From assembly GCA_018816735.1 (NCBI GenBank), contig JAHIVH010000061.1:186001-250000 (forward strand): 64,000 bases of DNA, in the 5' to 3' direction. This document shows, in pieces, positions 1 to 8,321 of this stretch. Numbering within the stretch: position 1 is the stretch's first letter; each line of letters opens with the position of its first letter. The position numbers and the translations under genes are program-made. This stretch comes from Pseudomonadota bacterium. Its GTDB lineage: Bacteria; Desulfobacterota; Desulfobacteria; Desulfobacterales; JAHIVH01. A model generated the notes under the pieces. The model had not been told where the DNA came from and did no database searches. It saw nothing but the letters and a program-made list of their open reading frames with translations.

Positions 1-1
1 A

Positions 2-1585
2 GAGGTACTGACGCATCAGATGACCCAAATGGGCGCTGCTCATATCGGAACGGCGGCCGGGGTCATGTGCGGCATTCTGATTTTCCTCCTACGCTTCTAT
101 TTCAGAAGTATAATCGGGGTAGTACTACCGTTTATCACCATGGGCGTATCTGTGGTATGGAGCCTGGGGCTTTACGGCTGGACCGGTATTGAACTCAATC
201 CGCTCATGATCCTCTTTCCGCTCATCCTGGCGCTTTTGACCCTGGCACTGACGACGCTTTTTATGGGTGAATATGTAAAGGCTTTGCGTGTCAGTTTCGA
301 CAAATCGCATGCCATCCGGACGGCTTTTTTCCGGCTGCCGATACGGAGAACCATCCTGATCGCAGGGTTAGTCATGGCCGGGATGGGTATCGCGCCGGTT
401 CCGGTGATGCGGGCTTTGGCCGCCATGAGCCTCTTCTGGATGATCGGCGCTTATGTGACGGTCGTTCTGTTAAGTCCGATTGTGCTGTCTTTGCTGCCTT
501 TGTCAGTGGGCACAGGTGCCACACATCATTTGATTCCAGGCTATTTTGGAAATGTGAACCGCGCCCGGCAATATGTCGGCCTTGTCATGGGACTGGTGCT
601 GCTGATCGGCGGGTTTCTGTCTTATACACGTATTGAGGTGGGCGATAATGTACCGGGGACATCCTATATCCGGGACAGCCATCCCTGGAATCAATGTTTC
701 AATCTCCTGTCGGAAAAGTTTATGGGGCCCCAGCAACTCCTAGTCTATGTGAAGGCTGATAAGCCGGGCGGTCTGGTCGAACCGCAGGCCATGAACGCCA
801 TCAGTGATTTTTCACGCTACCTGGTAAACGAATGCGAGGCAAGGGACAGTATCGCTTTTGACATGATGATCAGGATGTGCCGCTGGACCCTGATGGACGG
901 CAATCCCAAATGGCTGACCCTTCCCCTCACAAGAGAAGAATTGGAAGGTCTGGCCGGTACGGTGTTTGAACAGGGCGGCGTGGATGATTTTATCGATCGC
1001 AGCTTTACGGAAGGAACGATCTCGCCCTTCTTCCCCAGTCACGATACCAAAAGTATCGATGCCTATGCCGAAAAAATGCAGGCCTATATCGACGCCCATC
1101 CCACGAAAGGGATTTCTTTTAAACTCGGCGGCGGACTCCTGGGCATGACCAAACCCCAGAATGATGGAGCCCATTTGGCCTACCCGCGGATTATGCTCAT
1201 GGGGATGGCGATTGTATTGGTCCTGGGGATGGTTTTGTTTTCACCGAATAAGGGGATCGCAATTACGTTGTCTGTGGGTTGTGCCCAAGGTGCGGTCTGG
1301 CTCATTATGAGTGCCCTGGGCGTGCTGGTCAGTCTTTCTGTGGTCGGCGTGGCTGCGGCGGCGATCGCCATAGGGTTTATCCTCGGTGTCGCGCTATTTG
1401 ATACGGCCACTGCTGACAGCGCTGTTTCCACGGGGGTATTGGTATTTGCCGCAAGCGTGCCGTTTTTCATGATCGGCATGAAATTCCAGGCCGCCATGCT
1501 GATTATATTCAGTGCATTTGTGGCAGCTGAAATAATGATGGGGATGCTCGTCATTCCAGTTTTTAGAGGGGGAAGGAAAGTATAA
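2..1585 (+). CDS. RND/MMPL-family inner-membrane transporter, C-terminal part (cut by window edge)
   Basis: The reading frame is open from base 2 with no convincing start, so the gene begins outside the window. What remains is 528 codons. Their order is a block of hydrophobic segments (about residues 20-165), a new membrane segment near 190-205, a hydrophilic periplasmic-type loop (about 210-390), then a last block of membrane segments to the end. This matches the second half of the first unit plus the whole second unit of an RND/MMPL permease; the first membrane segment and first loop are missing. The usual GxxxD-type signature of the middle membrane segments is not obvious: the matching stretches read LLTLALTTLFMGEY and IGFILGVALFDTA. 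It is the first visible gene of a seven-gene same-strand operon that also encodes an outer-membrane protein and a lipoprotein, so export or envelope transport of a lipid-like compound is likely. Substrate unknown. Confidence 0.8.
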   Translation, partial: EVLTHQMTQMGAAHIGTAAGVMCGILIFLLRFYFRSIIGVVLPFITMGVSVVWSLGLYGWTGIELNPLMILFPLILALLTLALTTLFMGEYVKALRVSFDKSHAIRTAFFRLPIRRTILIAGLVMAGMGIAPVPVMRALAAMSLFWMIGAYVTVVLLSPIVLSLLPLSVGTGATHHLIPGYFGNVNRARQYVGLVMGLVLLIGGFLSYTRIEVGDNVPGTSYIRDSHPWNQCFNLLSEKFMGPQQLLVYVKADKPGGLVEPQAMNAISDFSRYLVNECEARDSIAFDMMIRMCRWTLMDGNPKWLTLPLTREELEGLAGTVFEQGGVDDFIDRSFTEGTISPFFPSHDTKSIDAYAEKMQAYIDAHPTKGISFKLGGGLLGMTKPQNDGAHLAYPRIMLMGMAIVLVLGMVLFSPNKGIAITLSVGCAQGAVWLIMSALGVLVSLSVVGVAAAAIAIGFILGVALFDTATADSAVSTGVLVFAASVPFFMIGMKFQAAMLIIFSAFVAAEIMMGMLVIPVFRGGRKV

Positions 1586-1635
1586 TGAAAAGTGAACGTA
1601 TAAAATCAATAAATAAAAGCGAAACGGAGGTTCGT

Positions 1636-3219
1636 ATGGATACTGTCGCATCAGAGAGCCTGCTTAATGAACTCCAGGGCGTCGTTGGCGCCGCATTCGT
1701 GCGCGCAGATGACGTCACGCGTTTTACCTATGCCATCGAAGATTTTGGCGGCTCGTTTTTCTACCCGTTAAACGACCGCTATACAGCGCCGGATATGGTG
1801 GTCATTCCGCACACGACAGAAGAAGTGTCCGGCATCGTAAAGCTCGCGAATAAGTACAAGATCCCGATCATCGCCCGCGGTGGCGGCCATGATATGACCG
1901 GAGCCTGCACCCCGCTTAAGGGTAAAGGCGGCATTATTCTGGATATGACATCCATGAACAAGGTGCTCGATTATCAGCAGGGCATGAATGCCGTGCATTT
2001 CCAGCCCGGCATCCGCTGGGGAGACCTCGAACATCAACTGAACGAAAAAGGCTTGACTCTGGGCATATTAGGACCCCATGGCCTGCATGGCGCCACGCTG
2101 GGTGCCGGGGTCGCCCATAATTGTTTTTCCATCAACGCACCCAAGTATGGCTGGCCGGTCCAGAATGTCCTGACCCTTCAGGTCGTACTACCAAGCGGAG
2201 AAGTTATCGAAACCGGCTCTCTGGCCAATAAGGATTGCAAGACCTGGTACTTCAGGTGCTGCAATGGCCCGGATATGGCCGGCATCTTCCTGGGGTCGGG
2301 TGGTGCGTTCGGCGTGATCACAGAGATCGCCATGAAGACTTATCCCAAACCCACGGAGAGTTCTACCCTGGCCTATGCCTTTAAAAATATCGACGATTAT
2401 CTGGAGTTTGTTCATCAGGTCGGGTGGCAACAGTTTGTCACCGAGCTGTGGGGCATGGCATTGATCGGTCTGCATCCCAAATTACGGGCCATGTTCATCT
2501 CCATGTTCGGCCAAAAAGACCTGGTTTTTCTGACCATAGACGGTCATGAAAAGGGCGTGTTCAAGGCCCAGGTCAAGGCTGTCAAGCGCATCGCCAGGGA
2601 AAACCGTGGAGAACTGATCCCCATTGAAGGTCTGATGCATGCCATGGGCGGCAGCGTGATCGACAAGGTCGAATTCGCCGGCGGCGGTTATTATGGCGCC
2701 ATGGCCGGACCGAACGACAACTGCACCTGCTCGGTAACCCCTGTCCTAAACTGGAAAAAAGTGGTCACCCAGGGGATGAAGGTGATCGATCAGAACATGG
2801 ATGCCCTGGGCGGGGGATTCCACATGATGGGGGCAGACAAATTCTATATCTTCCCGTTGCTCCTGGGCGGCGGCAACAGTTGCCAGAGTGTGGTATCGAC
2901 CACGGTCGATTATTGTTGCGGCGGCGCAAACGGGACCAAAGCTTGTGAAACACCCATCGACAGCGACAAGGATAGAGAAGCCAAATTCAACTTAAAGCGG
3001 GCCAAGGAACTTTATTCCGACATGTGGGAGATGTACGTGGAAAACACAGTGGCACCTTATCGCATCGGAAAGGAAAATCCCAGCCTGATAAGGCGTTTAA
3101 AGCCCGAATACTATGCGTTTTTAAAACTCATTAAACAGGCGCTTGACCCCAATAATATCATGAATCCCGGCGTCATCGGTCTGGGGGTAACAGATCAGGA
3201 AGCCAAGGGTTTGGTCTAA
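1636..3219 (+). CDS. FAD-binding oxidoreductase, GlcD/D-lactate dehydrogenase-like
   Basis: A flavoprotein of the FAD_binding_4 (vanillyl-alcohol oxidase/GlcD) superfamily. The N-terminal half has the typical run PHTTEEVSGIVKLANKY, IIARGGGHDMTGA, and the glycine-rich HGLHGATLGAGVAHNC, which form the FAD pyrophosphate and isoalloxazine sites. The C-terminus (PNNIMNPGVIGLG) matches the end of GlcD-type enzymes. Members oxidise 2-hydroxy acids, alcohols or related substrates and often pass electrons to a CCG-domain Fe-S partner, which is the next gene. The frame is open from an ATG at 1585 overlapping the transporter stop, but the ATG at 1636 has a GGAGG five bases upstream and is preferred, giving 527 residues. 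Substrate cannot be read from sequence. The cysteine-rich stretch near the C-terminus (VDYCCGGANGTKACE) is unusual for the family and could hold a metal or disulfide. Confidence 0.85.
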   Translation: MDTVASESLLNELQGVVGAAFVRADDVTRFTYAIEDFGGSFFYPLNDRYTAPDMVVIPHTTEEVSGIVKLANKYKIPIIARGGGHDMTGACTPLKGKGGIILDMTSMNKVLDYQQGMNAVHFQPGIRWGDLEHQLNEKGLTLGILGPHGLHGATLGAGVAHNCFSINAPKYGWPVQNVLTLQVVLPSGEVIETGSLANKDCKTWYFRCCNGPDMAGIFLGSGGAFGVITEIAMKTYPKPTESSTLAYAFKNIDDYLEFVHQVGWQQFVTELWGMALIGLHPKLRAMFISMFGQKDLVFLTIDGHEKGVFKAQVKAVKRIARENRGELIPIEGLMHAMGGSVIDKVEFAGGGYYGAMAGPNDNCTCSVTPVLNWKKVVTQGMKVIDQNMDALGGGFHMMGADKFYIFPLLLGGGNSCQSVVSTTVDYCCGGANGTKACETPIDSDKDREAKFNLKRAKELYSDMWEMYVENTVAPYRIGKENPSLIRRLKPEYYAFLKLIKQALDPNNIMNPGVIGLGVTDQEAKGLV

Positions 3220-3236
3220 AGAGGAGGAAAACGAAC

Positions 3237-4469
3237 ATGCGACTTGAAATTCTGAAAGAAGATGTTTGGCAATGCAACCATTGCTCCATGTGTTCGGAGA
3301 TGGTTTGCGACCAGGCCGGTTTCTATAAAGTATGCCCGGTGTATCAGCTGATGGAGTTCGAAAATTATACGGCGCGCGGACATAATACGATCGCTCTGTA
3401 TCTCCTTGAGGGTTCACTCAACTATAACCGGGAACTCGCGGAGGTCATCTTTAAATGCACGACCTGCAAATTGTGTGAAGAGGTCTGCAAACCCATGGGC
3501 AATGCCGTGGCCGGATTGGGTGGCTATGGGCTCAAGTCCATCATGGACGCGGTTATTAAACCCATGCAAATCGAGATGAAGCCCATCCCATCGGTGGCGA
3601 TAATGGAAGCGATGCGCACGGATTGCGTCGAACAGGGGCTTGAACCCGACGGTCTTAAGGAACTGGCCGCAAGAGTTACCGCCTCTGGCAATATCTATGG
3701 CAAACCCGCCGCCGATCGGTTGCAGTGGGCTGCCGGATTGAACCTGGCGTCCCAGGCTCCGACCATCCTGTTTGCAGGCGATACAGCCGCCTATGAGGCC
3801 CCGGAGGTCGCCCAGGCTGCGGCCAGGGTGTTACAGCGCATCGGCATATCGTTCAGCCTCCTTTCTGATGAACGCGCAAGTGGCGCGGTGCTTTTCAGAA
3901 CCGGTAATATCGTCCTGGGAGAAAAGATGGCCCGGCACAACCTGGATTTACTGAAAAGCGCCCTTGAAGTGATCTGCCTTTCCGCCGGGGATTACTACAG
4001 TTTATCAACCGATTGGCCAAAGTTCGCAGGCAGTATGCCCTTCAAGGTCAACCATATCAGCATGGTGCTGGCAGATGCGATCAAGGATAAGCGCCTTCGT
4101 TTTTCTAAGAATGTGCCGGTCAATGCCACCTATGAAGATCCCTGTTATCTGGGCCGGGGGATGAACCAGTATGCGGATCCGCGTATCGTGCTTAAGGCCA
4201 TACCGGGACTTACGCTTACCGAAATGTATCCAACGGCTCACGGGGCCTGGTGTTGCGGCAATTGCGGCGGCATCCCCGATTCCGACCCTGAACTTTCCAT
4301 CAAGCTGGGCGTGCGCAAGCTGTCGCTGATAGAGGCCACACGCGCATCCCTGGTCGCGACAAGCTGTCCGGAGGTCAAGGTGCATCTGAAGAAGGTTTTT
4401 GCCCATGCCCGAAAGACCGTTGAGGTGAAAGATATCGTCGAATTGGCAGCACAGGCCATAGGAGAATAG
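3237..4469 (+). CDS. Fe-S oxidoreductase with CCG domain, GlcF/HdrD-like partner
   Basis: A 410-residue protein with two N-terminal ferredoxin-type cysteine groups (CNHCSMCSEMVC...CP near residues 12-35 and CTTCKLCEEVCKP near 76-88), followed by a C-terminal cysteine-rich domain of the CCG type (DPCYLGRG near 300 and WCCGNCGG near 338). This is the layout of GlcF/LutA/HdrD-type subunits that accept electrons from a GlcD-like flavoprotein and pass them to quinone or another carrier. The flavoprotein gene ends 17 bases upstream, and GAGGAGGAA sits 8 bases before the ATG. The first cluster has an irregular spacing with an extra cysteine, so one of the two 4Fe-4S sites may be altered. A soluble or membrane-peripheral electron-transfer role with the upstream gene is well supported; the physiological substrate is not. 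Confidence 0.85.
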   Translation: MRLEILKEDVWQCNHCSMCSEMVCDQAGFYKVCPVYQLMEFENYTARGHNTIALYLLEGSLNYNRELAEVIFKCTTCKLCEEVCKPMGNAVAGLGGYGLKSIMDAVIKPMQIEMKPIPSVAIMEAMRTDCVEQGLEPDGLKELAARVTASGNIYGKPAADRLQWAAGLNLASQAPTILFAGDTAAYEAPEVAQAAARVLQRIGISFSLLSDERASGAVLFRTGNIVLGEKMARHNLDLLKSALEVICLSAGDYYSLSTDWPKFAGSMPFKVNHISMVLADAIKDKRLRFSKNVPVNATYEDPCYLGRGMNQYADPRIVLKAIPGLTLTEMYPTAHGAWCCGNCGGIPDSDPELSIKLGVRKLSLIEATRASLVATSCPEVKVHLKKVFAHARKTVEVKDIVELAAQAIGE

Positions 4470-4471
4470 CC

Positions 4472-4855
4472 ATGGAAAAAAAATTTGAATTTATCGATGT
4501 CATTAATGCAATGGAGCGGGTCAAACTCGCGCCATTGATCCTCCCCTGTTTGAAAATGGTTGATCCGATCGCCAGGGAAATCCCCGAAGGGATAGTCAAG
4601 GAATACCTGACCCATATCCGGCCGCGCGAGGGCCAGTTTCGTTTCCTTGAGAAGCTTATGCCGTACCTGCCGGGAATAATCAAATGGGCGGGAAAGATCG
4701 CATCCATAAAACCGTTGATGGTGGTATTCGCCATTGTGGCTGAAGTGCTTGCCTTCATGCTTAAAATCATCATGCCGGGTTTTGCCGCAGGTATACGCCT
4801 TGTCAATCGGCTGGTGGGCATGGTGAAAAAGATATTCATCGGACTGAAACGCTAA
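4472..4855 (+). CDS. Unrecognised 127-residue amphipathic/membrane-associated protein
   Basis: I do not recognise this gene. It starts with ATG two bases after the stop of the Fe-S gene, with AGGAG about 8 bases upstream, so translation is probably coupled. The product is basic at the C-terminus (MVKKIFIGLKR) and has a hydrophobic stretch near residues 85-110 (MVVFAIVAEVLAFMLKIIM) flanked by amphipathic helices containing several prolines. It has no signal peptide or cysteine-rich motif. Its place between the flavoprotein/Fe-S pair and the SDR enzyme suggests a membrane anchor or small accessory subunit for the redox enzymes, but that is inference from position only. Confidence 0.6.
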   Translation: MEKKFEFIDVINAMERVKLAPLILPCLKMVDPIAREIPEGIVKEYLTHIRPREGQFRFLEKLMPYLPGIIKWAGKIASIKPLMVVFAIVAEVLAFMLKIIMPGFAAGIRLVNRLVGMVKKIFIGLKR

Positions 4856-4873
4856 ATGTGAGGAGGATTCATT

Positions 4874-6460
4874 ATGGGACGAAAAAAGAGGATATTCATC
4901 ACCGGAGCGACAGGCTCCATGGGATCGGCCGGTTTAAAGGAATTGGTCAAGCATCGGGACACGTTCGACATTACCTGCCTTGTGCGTCCCTCAAAAGTGA
5001 ATAAAAAAAAGATGCTGCCATACTACGGAGAACGAGGCATTCGGATCATATTTGGTAATATGCTCAATTATGAAGATGTACTGGATTGCGTAAACGACGC
5101 GGACTATATTTTGCATACCGCCGCAGTGATTCCGCCCATGGCCGATCATGACCCGGACTTTGCATACAGGGTGAATGTCGGCGGCACCGCCAACATCATC
5201 AAGGCCGTCAAGGCGCAACCGGATCCTGATAAAGTGAAACTTTTATATGTAGGTTCGGTGGCGCAGACCGGCGACCGTCTGCCGCCCTTACATGTGGGCC
5301 GTATCGGCGACCCTATTTCCCCTGGTCCGTTTGATGCCTATGGGTTATCCAAAATCGGCGCCGAGAAGCTGGTGATCGAATCCGGGCTCAAACACTGGGT
5401 CTCCTTCCGCCAGACCTATATCACGATTCCCGATGCCATGAGTCTGATGGACGGCATCATGTATCATCAACCCATCCAGACCTGCATTGAATTCTGCCCG
5501 CCCAAAAATGCGGGGGTTCTCCTGGAAAAATTATGTCTGGACGGTCTGCCCGAGGATTTCTGGTGCAGAATTTACAATATCGGCGGTGGCCCATCATGCC
5601 GGTTGATCTATTCCGACTACATGCAAAGGATGATGGAACTCCTGGGCATGGGCGATTTTACCCGAATCATGGATCGAAACTGGTTTGCCCTCAGAAATTT
5701 CCATTGCCAGTGGTATGAGGATTCCCATGTGCTGAACAGCTATTTGCCTTTCTGGGTGGAGACTGCCGAAGATTATTTCCGTCAGGTCAAGGAATGCGCC
5801 CCCTGGTATGTAAAGATGGCAGGGCTGCCTATTATCCGGAATATGATCCCCATGCCGTTGGTTAAATCCCTTGTCATGGGGAGGATGGCAGGCCGCAAGG
5901 GCGACGGTACCATGTACTGGATCAAGAATAATGTCACAGACCGTATCAATGCCTTCTTCAGGTCCAGGAAGGATTGGGAAAATATTCCACCCTGGGGCGT
6001 TGACATGCCGGCCACGCCGACCGTCGACACCTATGTGCGCTTAAATCATGGCTATGACGAAAACAAACCCAAGAGTGAACTTGATATCGAAAATATGCGT
6101 GAAGCAGCCGCATTTCGCGGAGGCGAGTGTCTGAGTCCAGCCATGACCAAGGGCGATCTCACGACCAGGCTCAAATGGCGTTGCGCCTTTGGGCATGAAT
6201 TCGAGGCCAGTCCCACCTTGATTCTCCTTGGCGGATACTGGTGCCCCGAATGCGAGGCCCCACCATGGAACAACGATGAGATTGCAGCCAGGAACCCGTT
6301 TTTTGCCCAGGTTTGGTACAACACGCATTCAAAGGATGAGAAGAACGTCTTCCCGGCCGACTGTGTTTACGATTGTGTTGGAAAAGACAAGGAAAAAATA
6401 ATCTTCAAACGAAAGAAGAAGGCCGGACAAAGTTTTAGCGCCGGGCTTTTCGACGAGTGA
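4874..6460 (+). CDS. Extended SDR (NAD-dependent epimerase/dehydratase) with C-terminal zinc-ribbon-like module
   Basis: The N-terminal domain (about residues 1-300) is an extended short-chain dehydrogenase: FITGATGSMGSAG gives the GxxGxxG nucleotide site, DYILHTAAVIPPMA is the typical fourth-strand region, and YGLSK (near residue 157) is the YxxxK catalytic pair. It should act on a hydroxyl/keto group of a cytoplasmic substrate using NAD(P). The last about 120 residues are unusual. They contain WRCAFGHEFEASP followed by GGYWCPECEAPPW, a C-x3-H plus C-x2-C arrangement like the small zinc-ribbon repeats that read WxCxxGHxW...CPxC. At 528 residues the protein is much longer than the usual 300-350. 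The operon context (GAGGAGGAT, 5 bases before ATG) puts it with the redox pair and the envelope proteins. Substrate unknown. Confidence 0.8.
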   Translation: MGRKKRIFITGATGSMGSAGLKELVKHRDTFDITCLVRPSKVNKKKMLPYYGERGIRIIFGNMLNYEDVLDCVNDADYILHTAAVIPPMADHDPDFAYRVNVGGTANIIKAVKAQPDPDKVKLLYVGSVAQTGDRLPPLHVGRIGDPISPGPFDAYGLSKIGAEKLVIESGLKHWVSFRQTYITIPDAMSLMDGIMYHQPIQTCIEFCPPKNAGVLLEKLCLDGLPEDFWCRIYNIGGGPSCRLIYSDYMQRMMELLGMGDFTRIMDRNWFALRNFHCQWYEDSHVLNSYLPFWVETAEDYFRQVKECAPWYVKMAGLPIIRNMIPMPLVKSLVMGRMAGRKGDGTMYWIKNNVTDRINAFFRSRKDWENIPPWGVDMPATPTVDTYVRLNHGYDENKPKSELDIENMREAAAFRGGECLSPAMTKGDLTTRLKWRCAFGHEFEASPTLILLGGYWCPECEAPPWNNDEIAARNPFFAQVWYNTHSKDEKNVFPADCVYDCVGKDKEKIIFKRKKKAGQSFSAGLFDE

Positions 6461-6520
6461 TAGTGTTTCATCATGCATGAGAAGTACCCCGGAAGGGAGT
6501 ATCCACGAGGAGGATTTGGA

Positions 6521-8245
6521 ATGAAGATTATAAAACATCTGGTGGTCCTGATAATTGTCCTGATTACCTGCGGCTATCCCGGCAAGGCCTCAGCAATATT
6601 GAATGATGATGCGGAAGGGAAGTGGAGCCTGATGGGCAAGTGGCAGAGCCAGGCCACGTTCAGGACTGAAGATGCGCCGGACAACACACCGGTCCCGTTT
6701 GCGGCAGGCGACATGACCAGCCAGAGAAATACACTGCTCCTGCAATGGAAGCATGATCTGGGAAGACCCATGTTCGACACAAAGATCGAGTATGATATCA
6801 AAGGACGCGTATTCTACGACGGTTCCTGGGACTATGGGCCGGAGGTCATGAAGAGTGATTCTGAGCGGCAGAAGTATGTCCTTAACAATCGCAAGATCGT
6901 CAATGACCGGGATGAGATCAATGATGAAAAATGGAAGGCAGAGTTCTTCCAGGCCTATGCCGATCTCACCAAGGGACCGGTATTTGCCCGCATTGGCCGT
7001 CAGGTTCTGTCGTGGGGCGAGATGAGTACCATCCGTATTCTGGATGGGTGTAACCCCATGGACACGTCGTCTTTGTCGGTCGATTTGCAGGAACGCCTGA
7101 TTCCGTTGTGGATGATTCGTGGCAACCTTGCTTTCGATGCAGTGGGGCCGTTTACTTCCCTGTCCGTCGGCGGCTATTATGTGCCGGGTAAGATCGATAA
7201 CACCTATGAACAGAAGATGCTGGACGGCTCACCGATTATGCCGACCATCGGCCGTGATCTGGAAACGGATATGTCTGATCCGTTCAGCATGGCCGCGCTC
7301 AAACAGTACATACGCATGAAGGACAGCGATATCGACAAGGATCGCTATGGGATAAAACTGGGCATGATGATGGCCAATGGACTGGACCTTAATCTCGTGT
7401 ATTACCGGATGTATTCCGATTTGCCGGTCCCGCAGATCGATGTGGACGCCATCGAGCCGATTACCGTCAACCCCATGATGATCGATATGCATGACCCCAT
7501 GGGTTCCATTCTGGGCACGCAACTTTTAAACGTGGTGAAAACCCATGATATCGTGGATGTGTTCGGCACCAGTTTCAATTATTACATCAGTGCCATCGAT
7601 ACCGTGTTGCGCGTAGAAGGGGCTTATTACAATGATATGCCCAAGATGCCTCCGGGATACCTTTCGGATGTCGTGGATGCCCTGTCTTCCAAGGCCACCG
7701 TTATCGGCATCAATCAGACCATTCAAGATCTGATTAATATCTTCCCCCTGGGGAGAATGGGGGCCAAGGTTTTGCCATTTACGTCCGGAGAAATTCCCAC
7801 GTATGATGTGGCCAAATACGGGTTCGGCCTGGATAAGTGGATCAAGGTCCCTAAGATAAGCCCTGCGGATATCCTGGTGACCTTCGAATATGTGGGCAGC
7901 ACCACGTTGAATTACAAATCCCACCAACTGGTTCAACCCTGGTACTGCCCCTGGGATGACAACCAGGACGGTCACTGGGATCCGGTCTGGGAACCCCGGC
8001 AGAGCAGTACCTTTATTCTGATCTTCCGCACCAATTATTTCAACGGCAACCTGGTCCCCCAGATGGTGACCATGTTCGAGGTGGAACCGCAGGCTCTCGT
8101 GTTGTACCCTTCAGCCAGGTATTCCTGGAAAAAATTCGATTTCGACGCTTCCTTGTTCTTTACTGTCGGGAAAGGATACCAGGGCACGTTGGGCATGCTG
8201 CAGCATCGGGACGAATTATCGTTCAGCATCACCTATAACTTTTAA
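6521..8245 (+). CDS. DUF1302-type outer-membrane beta-barrel protein
   Basis: A 574-residue exported protein. The ATG at 6521 follows GAGGAGGAT at 6507-6515 and opens a clear signal peptide (MKIIKHLVVLIIVLITCG...KASA), so it is chosen over an ATG at 6473 in the same frame. The mature part is rich in alternating aromatic/hydrophobic strands and ends in ITYNF, a C-terminal phenylalanine typical of beta-barrels inserted by the BAM machinery. Features such as RIGRQVLSWGE, a DGCNPMD turn and the ERLIPLWMIRG stretch agree with DUF1302 family proteins, which are often found beside RND permeases as here. It is probably the outer-membrane channel or receptor of the system encoded by this operon. Barrel topology was not computed. 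Confidence 0.75.
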   Translation: MKIIKHLVVLIIVLITCGYPGKASAILNDDAEGKWSLMGKWQSQATFRTEDAPDNTPVPFAAGDMTSQRNTLLLQWKHDLGRPMFDTKIEYDIKGRVFYDGSWDYGPEVMKSDSERQKYVLNNRKIVNDRDEINDEKWKAEFFQAYADLTKGPVFARIGRQVLSWGEMSTIRILDGCNPMDTSSLSVDLQERLIPLWMIRGNLAFDAVGPFTSLSVGGYYVPGKIDNTYEQKMLDGSPIMPTIGRDLETDMSDPFSMAALKQYIRMKDSDIDKDRYGIKLGMMMANGLDLNLVYYRMYSDLPVPQIDVDAIEPITVNPMMIDMHDPMGSILGTQLLNVVKTHDIVDVFGTSFNYYISAIDTVLRVEGAYYNDMPKMPPGYLSDVVDALSSKATVIGINQTIQDLINIFPLGRMGAKVLPFTSGEIPTYDVAKYGFGLDKWIKVPKISPADILVTFEYVGSTTLNYKSHQLVQPWYCPWDDNQDGHWDPVWEPRQSSTFILIFRTNYFNGNLVPQMVTMFEVEPQALVLYPSARYSWKKFDFDASLFFTVGKGYQGTLGMLQHRDELSFSITYNF

Positions 8246-8321
8246 GGCAAAACAGGGGTGTGGTGGGGATGAACAGAACAGGTGGAAAAAAAGAAGTGCA
8301 TAGAATGATGAGGAGGATTGT

